In this document: in pieces, positions 7,784 to 16,193 of the stretch
Position numbering within the stretch: the stretch's first letter is position 1
Layout of the letters: each line of letters opens with the position of its first letter
Assembly: GCA_964532515.1 (NCBI GenBank)
Contig: CAZHKH010000020.1
Span: 1 to 18,834, forward strand
Direction: 5' to 3'
Origin: TMED161 sp964532515
GTDB taxonomy: Bacteria; Fidelibacterota; Marinisomatia; SCGC-AAA003-L08; D37C17
DNA length: 18,834 bases
Translations under genes and position numbers: made by a program
Notes under the pieces: generated by a model
The model's input: the letters and a program-made list of their open reading frames with translations, nothing else
What the model was told of the DNA's origin: nothing
Databases searched by the model: none

Positions 7784-8282
7784 TTAATAAATCCTTATGA
7801 CATCTAACAAAATGAGTTGATGAGATTTGAATTAACTCTTGATTCATTTTAGTTCCTTTGCATGGACATTCATTTGGGTCAAATCGAGAACAGAATTTAC
7901 ATCCATCTCCCATTCCAATAATTGAGGGGACCATTCCTTTCAATGCTTTTAGTCTTTTAGATTTAGTTTCAAAACTTGGCATAGACTGCATTAAAGCTTT
8001 TGTATAAGGATGTAATGGATTTTGGAATAATTCATTGATTGGAGCAATTTCCTGAATTTCACCTCCATACATAACTATCACCCTATCGCATGTTTCTGCT
8101 ACGACAGCAAGATCATGGGTTATAAGTAAAATTGCAGCATCCGTTCTTTGATTCTTAAGATCCATCATTAAATCCAATATCTGCGCTTGAATAGTAACAT
8201 CAAGTGCAGTGGTGGGTTCATCAGAAATAAGTAATGATGGAATACATTGTAGAGCCTTAGCAATAAATACTCGCAGTAACAT
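7776..8282 (-). CDS. C-terminal half of an interrupted OppD/DppD-like ABC ATPase
   Basis: A 168-residue frame that continues, in the same frame, the ATPase half ending at 8283. It begins with MLLRVFIAKAL, where an intact OppD would read GMRQRVxIAxAL. It then carries Walker B LLISDEP, the D-loop ALD, the H-loop His in LLITHDLAVV, and a full oligo_HPY tail. The tail has NPLHPYTKALMQSMPS and a Cys cluster (GCKFCSRFDPNECPC, then RCH) typical of OppD/DppD. Alone it has no Walker A and could not bind ATP normally. Its ATG (8282-8280) directly abuts the TGA of the first half, with a weak AGG 5 bases upstream, so termination-reinitiation could make a separate polypeptide. The two halves plus the TGA codon total 328 codons, the normal OppD length, so one ancestral gene was split. 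Either a broken gene, a sequence error, or read-through. Confidence 0.8.
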   Translation of the reverse strand: MLLRVFIAKALQCIPSLLISDEPTTALDVTIQAQILDLMMDLKNQRTDAAILLITHDLAVVAETCDRVIVMYGGEIQEIAPINELFQNPLHPYTKALMQSMPSFETKSKRLKALKGMVPSIIGMGDGCKFCSRFDPNECPCKGTKMNQELIQISSTHFVRCHKDLLNG

Positions 8283-8291
8283 TCAACCTGA
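8271..8291 (-). other. Disrupted ABC signature motif with in-frame TGA
   Basis: On the - strand the codons read TCA GGT TGA ATG TTA CTG CGA, i.e. S-G-stop-M-L-L-R. The family consensus here is S-G-G-M-R-Q-R. So the second signature Gly is TGA, and the following Arg-Gln is Leu-Leu. The frame is unshifted on both sides. Four changes to T within ten bases (relative to a GGA ATG AGA CAG guess) suggest local damage rather than one random mutation. The expected codons are inferred, not observed. Confidence 0.8.
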
Positions 8292-8762
8292 AAATTGATG
8301 AGGATATTCATTGATTCTTTTCTCTGGATCTGGAATACCCACTGCTTCTAACATTTTTATACTTTTTTGAGTGGCTTCTTCTTTTGTTGAATTTTCATGT
8401 TTTAGAAGAACCTCATTCATTTGTTTTCCAATTCTAAGAACTGGATTGAGAGATGTCATAGGTTCTTGGAAAATCATTGCAATTTCTTTTCCTCTAATAT
8501 CTTTCATTTCATCATAAGATAGTTTCAAAAGATCTGTTTTCTTGTATAATATTTCCCCATCGACTATCTCTCCGGGAGGATTTGGAATAAGTCTATTAAT
8601 AGAAAGTGACGTCACAGATTTCCCTGAACCGGATTCTCCAACAATTCCAAGGACTTCTCCTTCATATATGTCAAAGCTCACATCATCAACTGCTTTAGCA
8701 GTACCAGCTTCTGTATAAAAATATGTTTTTAAGTTTTTTATTTCTATTAATTTATTTTTCAT
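8283..8762 (-). CDS. N-terminal half of an interrupted OppD/DppD-like ABC ATPase
   Basis: A 159-residue frame containing the first half of a nucleotide-binding domain: Walker A GESGSGKS (42-49), Q-loop Gln99 in MIFQEPMTSLNP, and the conserved YPHQFSG (153-159). It stops at TGA (8285-8283) exactly where the second Gly of the signature motif should be. Everything up to that point is typical of OppD, and the same frame continues with the second half (7776-8282). The start ATG (8762-8760) shares its A with the TAA of the upstream permease gene (TAATG), indicating translational coupling. In an intact protein this ATPase would pair with the OppF-like subunit. As written, this fragment lacks Walker B and cannot hydrolyse ATP. 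It could be a real pseudogene, a sequence error or a recoding site. Confidence 0.8.
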   Translation of the reverse strand: MKNKLIEIKNLKTYFYTEAGTAKAVDDVSFDIYEGEVLGIVGESGSGKSVTSLSINRLIPNPPGEIVDGEILYKKTDLLKLSYDEMKDIRGKEIAMIFQEPMTSLNPVLRIGKQMNEVLLKHENSTKEEATQKSIKMLEAVGIPDPEKRINEYPHQFSG

Positions 8763-10030
8763 TATTTTAATCTTGAATAAACTTTTGGATCAAAAGCCTC
8801 TCTAATTGCCTCGCTAACAAAAGTTATCATAAAAATTGATATTGTCAGTACTATAATGGGAAATATCAACATATGCCAATTATCTAAATTCTCAGATGCT
8901 TGAGCCAATAGATTACCCCAGCTTGATGTTGGAGGCTTTAATCCGTAACCTAAAAAATCTAATGATACTAGTAAAAAAATATCTCCAATTATTGCAAAAG
9001 GCGCAAATGTAATTATGGGTGTTAAAGAATTAGGCAGTATATGCTTAAACATAACACTAAAATTAGATGCTCCCATAGATACAGCTGCTGAGACATAGTC
9101 CCTCGCTTTTTCTCTAAAAAATTCACCTCTAATAAAGTAAGTGATTCCAATCCAACCTTTTAAAAATACAGCCATTGTAGCGAGTAGAAAAATATTTGGT
9201 TGCATAAAACTACCTAAAATCATCATAGTAAATAAAAATGGTACAGCGCTAAAAACTTCCATCAATCTTACTCCAAAAAGATCAAATTTTCCACCCAGGT
9301 ATCCAAGTAGACCTCCAATTAATACTCCAATAATATAGCTTAATGTTGTTACAATGATAGCAAATGTTATACTGATTCTATATCCATCTATTAGTCGTGT
9401 AAACACATCTCTTCCAGTATTATCTGTTCCTAGCCAGTGTCTTCCACTGAAGCCATCTGGAAGTGTTGGAGGGTTTTTAGAGTTCCAAATTCCATCTCCA
9501 TTCTCATCAATAAATGGTTCTCCTATATCATAAGTCTCATTATTATTTAAATCATCAAATTCTTCATCGAGCTTATCCTTTAGATCTTCATGGGGATGAT
9601 ATGGGTATAATGGCATAACTACAAAATTTCCATTTCCTTGTTTATAGCATTCTTTTTTTAATTGTCTAAAGTCAACCTCTACATCAATAATATTTTGATT
9701 AAATTTATCTGATTCATATAATGGATATTTTACCCCTGGAATAAAATCTAAGAAATCCCAAACTGCAGGGAAATAATACCGAGTTTTATCTTTAAAGGGC
9801 TCATCATTGTCATACATTTTATTGTTATTTAAATCTTGAAATGACTCCCCTTTATCCCAAGTCTGATTTGCATATCGAACCATTAGAGGTTTATTGTTCA
9901 TCCATAGTGGCCCAAGAAGAGATATAATATAAAATGCAATTAAAAGAACTAGAGAGTAGTAACCACGCTTTATTGATTTAAAACGTTTAATACGCTTTTG
10001 AAAAATAGATTCTGATGTATTGGTGCTCAT
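8762..10030 (-). CDS. Oligopeptide ABC transporter permease, OppC/DppC/YejE-like, with large extracytoplasmic insert
   Basis: A 422-residue inner-membrane permease, longer than the roughly 300 residues usual for OppC. A first membrane segment (about 23-44) is followed by a hydrophilic stretch (about 45-200) and then HWLGTDNTGRDVFTRL (198-213), which marks the normal start of the BPD_transp_1 domain. About five further membrane segments follow. The EAA loop that docks the ATPase is at about 307-338 (EKARDYVSAAVSMGA...ILPNSLTP). The extra stretch holds two copies of a calcium-loop-like motif, DLNNNKMYDNDEPF (66-79) and DLNNNETYDIGEPF (160-173), the second followed by DENGDGIWN. Such motifs are common in secreted proteins of this group but surprising in a permease. 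Start and stop overlap the neighbouring genes by one base (TAATG). It pairs with the OppB-like permease to form the channel. Confidence 0.9.
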   Translation of the reverse strand: MSTNTSESIFQKRIKRFKSIKRGYYSLVLLIAFYIISLLGPLWMNNKPLMVRYANQTWDKGESFQDLNNNKMYDNDEPFKDKTRYYFPAVWDFLDFIPGVKYPLYESDKFNQNIIDVEVDFRQLKKECYKQGNGNFVVMPLYPYHPHEDLKDKLDEEFDDLNNNETYDIGEPFIDENGDGIWNSKNPPTLPDGFSGRHWLGTDNTGRDVFTRLIDGYRISITFAIIVTTLSYIIGVLIGGLLGYLGGKFDLFGVRLMEVFSAVPFLFTMMILGSFMQPNIFLLATMAVFLKGWIGITYFIRGEFFREKARDYVSAAVSMGASNFSVMFKHILPNSLTPIITFAPFAIIGDIFLLVSLDFLGYGLKPPTSSWGNLLAQASENLDNWHMLIFPIIVLTISIFMITFVSEAIREAFDPKVYSRLK

Positions 10031-11385
10031 TATTTAAACCTTATCCTTGGATCAATGAGGGCATAGCAAAGATCTGAAATAAGATTTCCTATAAGTCTAA
10101 TAATCGTAGCTATAACTACAAATCCCATTATAATTCCATAGTCTCTTGACCCAATTGCTTTAAAGGTGAGCATTCCAATGCCATCAATGCCAAAAACTTT
10201 TTCAATCAAATATGAACTTGCTAAAAACATGCCAATCAATCCACCAATACCCGTTGCCAAGGGAATTAATGAATTTCTTACTGCATGATAGACAATTACA
10301 GTTTTTTCGCTTAGACCTTTAGAGAAAGCTGTTCTAACATAATCTTGACTTAGATTCTCCATTAATGAATTTTTCATTAGTACAGTTAGCCCAGCAAATG
10401 ATCCTAGCATATAGCATAGCGTTGGAAGAAAAGCATGTTTCAGTTGACCAATCATTTTACCCATTAGGGTTAATTGTTCCCAATCTTCTGGTCGCCATCC
10501 TCTGCTTGGAAGTAGTGGAGCATCAAATACAGCAGAGGTAGAAAAAACCCACAGCATAAGTACACCAAATGCATATGCTGGAATTGAAAAACCGATAAAA
10601 ACTAAGCCACTTGAAATTATATCAAATTTGGATCCGTGCTTTAAAGCTTTCATGATTCCAAGAGGAATGCATACTAAATATGAAAGAATAAATCCTGTAA
10701 TACCCAAGAATGATGATATGTGAATTCTATCCCATATAAGAGTAGATACATCTTTTTTATGTTTTGATGATTCTCCTAGATAGCCAGTGAATACCCCCTG
10801 TCGTTTTTCCTTTATTAAAGTAAGAATCCCTTCATCATTTTCAACATTATCATTAATTATCCAATTAGATTTTTCCCAATTTTCAATATACTCAGGATCT
10901 GGAAGAACATCATATCTATCTGTAATCCATTCAAAATCTGTTCCTTCAGGACTTTCAAGAACAATAAGATCACCATTTTCTTCTTGGTATACAAAGACCC
11001 ATCGTTGAAGCGATATTGACACATATTCACCTTCGCCAAGAATTTTAATTGTCTCTCTAAATGGAACTCCAATTTCAATTTCTTTATTCTTAATCTCTTT
11101 TTTTGCTAATCCAAGCCATATAAGATAACGTTTCCAAATAGGTTGATCTAATCCATATTGCCTTCGAAGTTTATCAAGAACTTTTGGAGATAGTTCCATT
11201 GTTGTATCATCAGACATTTCTGATGCTTGAGCTTCTCCACTCTGCATTTTAGCTAATTTAATTTGCATAACAGCTTGCTCGAATGGCCCACTAGGAACCA
11301 GCTGAAGTATTAAAAATACCAGGAGAGTTGTCCCAAAAAATGTTGGGATCATGAGTAGCAATCTTCTAATTATATAATCAAACAC
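10030..11385 (-). CDS. Oligopeptide ABC transporter permease, OppB/DppB/YejB-like, with extended periplasmic region
   Basis: A 451-residue permease; OppB/DppB are usually 305-340 and YejB about 360. It starts with the classic MFDYIIRRLLLMIPTFFGTT first membrane segment and contains LRRQYGLDQPIWKRY (73-87). After the insert it continues with GYLGESSKHKKDVSTLI (201-217), then five more membrane segments. The EAA loop is at about 346-380 (SQDYVRTAFSKGLSE...NSLIPLATGI) and the C-terminus is YALIDPRIRFK. Residues about 95-200 are an added acidic hydrophilic block between the GLDQP region and the GYLG motif, facing outside the cytoplasm. The next gene's ATG overlaps this gene's TAA. The binding-protein gene ends 13 bases upstream. 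Together these form one operon. The long inserts in both permeases suggest a matched extracytoplasmic surface for the large binding protein. Confidence 0.9.
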   Translation of the reverse strand: MFDYIIRRLLLMIPTFFGTTLLVFLILQLVPSGPFEQAVMQIKLAKMQSGEAQASEMSDDTTMELSPKVLDKLRRQYGLDQPIWKRYLIWLGLAKKEIKNKEIEIGVPFRETIKILGEGEYVSISLQRWVFVYQEENGDLIVLESPEGTDFEWITDRYDVLPDPEYIENWEKSNWIINDNVENDEGILTLIKEKRQGVFTGYLGESSKHKKDVSTLIWDRIHISSFLGITGFILSYLVCIPLGIMKALKHGSKFDIISSGLVFIGFSIPAYAFGVLMLWVFSTSAVFDAPLLPSRGWRPEDWEQLTLMGKMIGQLKHAFLPTLCYMLGSFAGLTVLMKNSLMENLSQDYVRTAFSKGLSEKTVIVYHAVRNSLIPLATGIGGLIGMFLASSYLIEKVFGIDGIGMLTFKAIGSRDYGIIMGFVVIATIIRLIGNLISDLCYALIDPRIRFK

Positions 11386-11398
11386 TGTATATCTTTAT

Positions 11399-13297
11399 TT
11401 ACCTTCTATTCCAATGATCAATGAGACTTGGCTCATCAGGTAGCTCTATATTATTCTTTCTTGCATTAATTAAATCTTTTTCTTTTTTTGGATCTACCCA
11501 CCACAAGGTTATTGGACTTTGCCATCCACCTGCGTAGTATAATCCTTTCTCTGGCATATCAAGCTTGTTCCAGTACATCATTCGAGCTCCATAGGGGGAA
11601 GTCCATCCTAGGGCATAGTGATATAGATCCACTGCGATACGATCTATCTTATGCGCAATAGAAACTCTTTTTTTTGCATCCCACTCACCATTGTATATTT
11701 CAATAAGTTTATCTAGATAAGGATCGCTCATTGAAGTAATGTTAGTTACCTCAATTTGCTTTGCATATTTAGAATGCATCATACCCTCAGGACTAGGGAA
11801 AAAACCGGCGGTCCACCCTTGGCTTGAAACTTCAAATTCTTTTTTCATTTTTTTTGAAAAAGCGGCATTTCCATCAAGCTGGTCAAATTCCATTTTTATT
11901 CCAACTTTTTTTAAATCTTCTTGGTATGTTGTATAAATTCGTTCTCCTCCAGGTGAGATGATAAATTTAAATTCAAATATATCACCTGTATCATTTTTAA
12001 GCCACGCTTCCCCTTCATTCCTTTTCCAACCAGCATCATTTAGAAGTTCAAGTGCTTTTTGTGGATTGTAGTTCATGTAAGGATTCTCTGGATTCGCATA
12101 AGGGGTTCCATAGAAGAATGTATTTAGCCTAACATACTCATTGAAGAAAAGTCGTTTGTTTAGCTTATCCACATCAAATAAATAAGATAGAGCCTTCCTT
12201 ACTTTTATATCATCATATGGATATTTCTGTGTATTAAAAACAATTCCAGAGGGTCCCTTGGGAAGATAATTAAATATTTTAACTTTTTGTACCCAGCCTT
12301 TATCTATTTCATTGTATTTTTCAGGAGTAAATTTTTCAACCCACCACTGTGCTCTTGACCATGGATAGATATCATAATCTCCATTCATGAAGCTGATTAC
12401 CTGCTGATTTTCATCTTCAATAAAAATAAATTTTATTGTTTCAAAATTATTGATTCCAATATTCCTTGTATGATTTTTTGCCCAATAGGTATCATTTCTT
12501 CTTAGAATAATATATCCTTCATTCCCTTCTTTTGAACTATTTTTATCGTATCTATATGGCCCAGATCCAGGTAAAAATGAAAAATTATATTTTTCTATAA
12601 AACCAGCTCCATCAATTTTATTTAAATAATATGATGGCATTGGATAAAGACCAGCCGCCGCTCTAAATGTTCTCCAATCTTTCTTTTTAGCTGTAATACG
12701 AACAATATATTTAGTCTCCGCCACTGGGATTTCAAGTAATTCATCGTAGTACATTGCAACATTTGGATCTTCATGGCCAGGGTCAATTAAAAGTTTAAAG
12801 TTGGCAACGACATCCTCTGATATAATTTCTCTTTTATCTGCCCATCTTGCTCTTGGGTCTATCCTAAACCAGTAGGTTAAGGAGTCATCTGATATTTTCC
12901 AGTGAGTTGCAATGATAGGTTCCCATTCTAAGTTTTCATAATCAAAACCTAGTAGAGGTTCATTTTGAAGGCCATTCATAAGACTATTGATTTGATGCCG
13001 GCTGTCTTTCCCAATATCTCTAAATGTATTAGGGTATTCTTGGCCACCCAGCATTGTTAAATTTCCACCTTTTATGGCATCTGGATCTCCATTTGAATTT
13101 GGTGAATCATTCGTTGACCAGCCCATTGATTCAGCAATTTCTTCAAATCCTATCCCACCATCTTCTTTTGAGTCTTTAAGCGCAATAGGCTTATCTGTGG
13201 TTGGCTTAGGTTTAAAAGAATACTTCCCAGAATATAAAAATCCAAATAATAGAATAGTGGACATACAAAATAAAATAACATTTTTATTTTTAAACAT
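11399..13297 (-). CDS. Peptide ABC transporter substrate-binding protein, SBP_bac_5 family, YejA-like
   Basis: A 632-residue extracytoplasmic solute-binding protein of family 5. An N-terminal hydrophobic segment (about 7-23) follows a basic start. There is no lipobox Cys in the right place, so it is either cleaved or stays membrane-tethered. A hydrophilic linker (about 25-76) precedes the binding domain, which begins at KGGNLTML (76-83). Typical family stretches are EDVVANFKLL (161-170), GSGPYRY (244-250) and FNTQKYPYDDIKVRKALSYLFD (354-375). The LFFNEYVRLNTFF segment (383-395) is particularly YejA-like. Its role would be to capture peptides and deliver them to the two permeases. It is the first gene of the operon, with AGGAGA (13310-13305) 7 bases before ATG. 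Peptide versus another SBP_bac_5 ligand (nickel, opine, microcin) cannot be settled from sequence. Confidence 0.88.
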   Translation of the reverse strand: MFKNKNVILFCMSTILLFGFLYSGKYSFKPKPTTDKPIALKDSKEDGGIGFEEIAESMGWSTNDSPNSNGDPDAIKGGNLTMLGGQEYPNTFRDIGKDSRHQINSLMNGLQNEPLLGFDYENLEWEPIIATHWKISDDSLTYWFRIDPRARWADKREIISEDVVANFKLLIDPGHEDPNVAMYYDELLEIPVAETKYIVRITAKKKDWRTFRAAAGLYPMPSYYLNKIDGAGFIEKYNFSFLPGSGPYRYDKNSSKEGNEGYIILRRNDTYWAKNHTRNIGINNFETIKFIFIEDENQQVISFMNGDYDIYPWSRAQWWVEKFTPEKYNEIDKGWVQKVKIFNYLPKGPSGIVFNTQKYPYDDIKVRKALSYLFDVDKLNKRLFFNEYVRLNTFFYGTPYANPENPYMNYNPQKALELLNDAGWKRNEGEAWLKNDTGDIFEFKFIISPGGERIYTTYQEDLKKVGIKMEFDQLDGNAAFSKKMKKEFEVSSQGWTAGFFPSPEGMMHSKYAKQIEVTNITSMSDPYLDKLIEIYNGEWDAKKRVSIAHKIDRIAVDLYHYALGWTSPYGARMMYWNKLDMPEKGLYYAGGWQSPITLWWVDPKKEKDLINARKNNIELPDEPSLIDHWNRR

Positions 13298-13434
13298 AAA
13301 AATCTCTCCTAATAGATAAACTAAATTGAAATAGAGGTTAACTTAATAATTTCTTTTTAATTCTCGAAGATTAAAAACAGATAGATTTGTATCATTTTAA
13401 TAATTAAATTTATTCAATTTTAAAGGATGATATT
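13298..13434. promoter_or_regulatory. Divergent promoter region between transporter operon and tldD
   Basis: A 137-base very AT-rich gap between two divergent genes must carry both promoters. Ribosome binding sites flank it: AGGAGA on the - strand (13310-13305, 7 bases from the binding-protein ATG) and AAAGGA on the + strand (13422-13427, 7 bases from the tldD ATG). No convincing -35/-10 pair, operator palindrome or small ORF could be picked by eye. Confidence 0.6.
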
Positions 13435-14856
13435 ATGAATTTAGTTGAGATGATAAGCAGGCTGGATATCAATGCAGATTGGGTAGGATTGCGTGAATAC
13501 AAAGAAAATACGACCTACCATGTCATAAGAGATAAAAATCCTCTTTCAAATAATGGCAGCATTGATCATGGCGTTATGGTGGAGGTGCTAAAGGATGGTC
13601 AGTTTGGATACTCAGGAACTTCTGATCTCAGTTTTGATGGAATAGCCAAAGCTACCAATAAGGCGCTTGAAAGTGCGCTAAAGGCTTCTAAGCACTCAGT
13701 TTTTTCATTCAATAAAGATGTACGCCCAAAATCACAGGGTTTATATGAAACACCTTTAGAGCTACCATTTGATGCTCTTAGTATTGGTGAAATAAATGAC
13801 ATTTTAATGAAAGCAAACGATTGGCTTAAAGTAGATGATAGAATCATGTCAGTTACAGCAATGGCGATGCTTGTTGAAACAACAATAAACTACGCGTGTT
13901 CTAATGGTAGTGATATTAGACAAAGAATGAATATTGTGGGTTCAGACTATTCAGTAACTGCAAAAGATGGAGATATTATTCAGACACGAACAGATGGGAG
14001 GTCTGGGAATCAGATGGGTCTTGAAAGATTCAATCAAGATTTAGTTAAGGAAAAATGTGATAAAGTATCATCTCAAGTTCTAGAGCTTATTGAAGCAGAT
14101 CAATGCCCTACTGGATCAATGTCACTTGTACTAGCTCCCGATCAAATGATGCTTCAAATTCATGAAAGTATAGGTCATGCATTAGAGATAGATAGAATTT
14201 TAGGAGATGAAAGAAATTATGCAGGGTGGAGTTTCGTTGGGTTAGAGGATTTTGGGACTTTAAAGTATGGATCTGATATTATGAATGTAACTTTTGACCC
14301 TACGATATCAAATGAAATGGCATCCTATGGATTTGATGATGGAGGATTTAAAGCGAGCAAGGAACATCTTATTAAAGATGGAGTGCTTCTAAGAGGATTA
14401 GGGGCACTTGAAAGTCAAGCAAGGAGTGATATCCCTGCAGTTGCAAACTTCAGATCATGTTCATGGAATAGGGCTCCAATCGATAGAATGGCAAACCTTA
14501 ATTTAGAGCCAGGGACATCTAGTCTTGATGATATTATCTCAGCTGTTGAGTATGGTGTTTATATGGAAACTAATAGATCCTGGTCGATTGATGATTATAG
14601 AAATAAATTTCAATTTGGATCGGAGTATGGGAAACTAATAGAAAATGGAAAAATAACTAAAACATTAAGAGACCCTAATTATAGAGCAATCACTGTTCCT
14701 TTTTGGAATAGTCTTGAAATGGTTGGAGATCAATCAACCTTTGAGGTGCATGGTACCCCTAACTGCGGGAAAGGGGAACCAAATCAAGTTATTAGAGTAG
14801 GTCACGCATCTCCAACTTGTCTATTTAATAATATTCAAGTATTTGGAGGAGCATAA
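13435..14856 (+). CDS. tldD: Metalloprotease TldD
   Basis: A 473-residue TldD/PmbA family protein, the usual length. The zinc-binding HExxxH motif is HESIGH at 243-248 (His243, Glu244, His248). The conserved late Cys that is a third metal ligand in TldD lies in NCGKGEPNQ (Cys444). The C-terminus ends with GHASPTCLFNNIQVFGGA as expected. TldD forms a heterodimer with TldE (PmbA), in which TldD is the catalytic subunit. Known roles of the pair are cleavage of leader peptides of ribosomal peptide products such as microcin B17 and degradation of unfolded peptides in the cytoplasm. No signal peptide is present. AAAGGA lies 7 bases before ATG. The tldE gene follows after 9 bases. It is divergent from a peptide importer operon, so the pair may break down imported peptides (inference). 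Confidence 0.94.
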   Translation: MNLVEMISRLDINADWVGLREYKENTTYHVIRDKNPLSNNGSIDHGVMVEVLKDGQFGYSGTSDLSFDGIAKATNKALESALKASKHSVFSFNKDVRPKSQGLYETPLELPFDALSIGEINDILMKANDWLKVDDRIMSVTAMAMLVETTINYACSNGSDIRQRMNIVGSDYSVTAKDGDIIQTRTDGRSGNQMGLERFNQDLVKEKCDKVSSQVLELIEADQCPTGSMSLVLAPDQMMLQIHESIGHALEIDRILGDERNYAGWSFVGLEDFGTLKYGSDIMNVTFDPTISNEMASYGFDDGGFKASKEHLIKDGVLLRGLGALESQARSDIPAVANFRSCSWNRAPIDRMANLNLEPGTSSLDDIISAVEYGVYMETNRSWSIDDYRNKFQFGSEYGKLIENGKITKTLRDPNYRAITVPFWNSLEMVGDQSTFEVHGTPNCGKGEPNQVIRVGHASPTCLFNNIQVFGGA

Positions 14857-14865
14857 GGAGAGTTT

Positions 14866-16188
14866 ATGAAAGAATATTTTTTTAGCATATCAGAAAAAAT
14901 AATGAACAATTTGAATTCAGATGAGCATATCACATTATCAATTAATGGAGAAAATAGTGAGTTTATTCGAATAAATAATGCAAAAGTTAGACAGATTGGA
15001 ACGGTTAGTGATACAATATTAAGTATTGAATTAATAAAAAATAATCGAAAGATAGGAATATCATTTACTCTTCAGCGTAATTCAGAAAAAGACCTTGAAC
15101 TTGCAATTCAGCATCTTGAAATTTTACGTAATAATATTGATTCTCTTCCAGAGGATCCGCTATGTGTCATTCCGAAGGATTATGGTTCACTTGATGAAGA
15201 ATATAAGGGAGAGCTTCTCTCTTCAAAAGATTCTATAGATTCACTCTTACCTGTAATGCAGGGTATAGATTTAACTGGAATCTGGTCATCTGGTGATGTG
15301 TTTATAGGTAACTCAAATAGCTCTGGACAAAAAAATTGGTTTTCGACAGAAACCTTTTCTCTAGATTATTCACTTATTAACCCGCTCAAAAAAATGGTTA
15401 AAGAAACCTATGCTGGCACCAAATGGAATCAAAGTGATTATGAGGCATTCGTAAATTTATCAAAAGAAAAATTATTAATGCTTGATCAAAATTCTAAAAA
15501 ACTAGATCCTGGTTCCTATAGAACCTATATAGCTTCAGCTGGTGTTTCTGATTTAGTTGACATGTTTTCATGGGGTGGAGTCAGTGAAAATGCAATCAGA
15601 AAAGGAAGAAGTTCATTTATTAAAATGAGAGATCATAATCAGAAATTATCTCCTTGTTTTTCTTTAAAAGAAGACTTCTCATCAGGAACAGTCCCACGTT
15701 TTAATAGTAACGGTGAGATAGCAGATATTAAATTACCATTAATAATAAACGGGGCCTTAAAAAACACCTTAGTTTCAACAAGGACTGCGAATGAGTATAA
15801 GTTGACATCTAACTTTGCATCAGAGGGCGAATATCTAAGATCTCCAGTCATGGCATCGGGCTCTATTAGTGAAAGTGATATTCTATCTGAGCTTGGTACG
15901 GGCGTATATTTATCTAATCTTCACTATTTAAATTGGAGTGATCAATTAGGAGGTAGGATTACTGGGATGACTCGCTATGCGTGTTTCTGGGTTGAAAATG
16001 GAGAAATTGTTTCACCTATCGAAGATATGAGATTCGATGATACTATATATAATTTTTTTGGTGAAAATTTAGAATCAGTAACAAGCAAATCAAGATTAAA
16101 TCCAAGCGTTGGAACTTATGGGGGAAGAGATTTAGGAGGGGTTCATTGCCCTGGAATTATTTTATCATCTTTTCAGTTAACTCTTTAA
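14866..16188 (+). CDS. tldE: TldE/PmbA family protein, partner of TldD
   Basis: A 440-residue member of the TldD/PmbA family without an HExxxH motif, as expected for the non-catalytic TldE subunit. The C-terminal third is diagnostic: GTGVYLSNLHYLNWSDQLGG, then GMTRYACFWVENGEIVSPIEDMRF, close to the PmbA pattern of a conserved loop followed by a WxENGEIxxPVE strand. It would assemble with the product of the preceding gene into the TldD/E protease. The ribosome binding site AAGGAG (14855-14860) overlaps the TAA of tldD, and the spacing is 9 bases, indicating an operon and coupled translation. The gene converges on yqgE with only 5 bases between stop codons. No obvious terminator hairpin is visible in that gap. 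Confidence 0.92.
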   Translation: MKEYFFSISEKIMNNLNSDEHITLSINGENSEFIRINNAKVRQIGTVSDTILSIELIKNNRKIGISFTLQRNSEKDLELAIQHLEILRNNIDSLPEDPLCVIPKDYGSLDEEYKGELLSSKDSIDSLLPVMQGIDLTGIWSSGDVFIGNSNSSGQKNWFSTETFSLDYSLINPLKKMVKETYAGTKWNQSDYEAFVNLSKEKLLMLDQNSKKLDPGSYRTYIASAGVSDLVDMFSWGGVSENAIRKGRSSFIKMRDHNQKLSPCFSLKEDFSSGTVPRFNSNGEIADIKLPLIINGALKNTLVSTRTANEYKLTSNFASEGEYLRSPVMASGSISESDILSELGTGVYLSNLHYLNWSDQLGGRITGMTRYACFWVENGEIVSPIEDMRFDDTIYNFFGENLESVTSKSRLNPSVGTYGGRDLGGVHCPGIILSSFQLTL

Positions 16189-16193
16189 GTATA

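Noticed and set aside
8283..8285. TGA as selenocysteine in the ATPase
   Set aside because: The position is a signature Gly, not Cys, and neighbouring conserved residues are also changed; no SECIS-like hairpin was evident by eye.
10857..11078. 73-residue minus-strand ORF inside the OppB-like gene
   Set aside because: Alternative-frame shadow of the permease insert; the permease frame is continuous with conserved motifs on both sides.
13298..13434. Possible RiPP precursor peptide next to tldDE
   Set aside because: No short ORF with a ribosome binding site and leader/core pattern was found in the gap or nearby.
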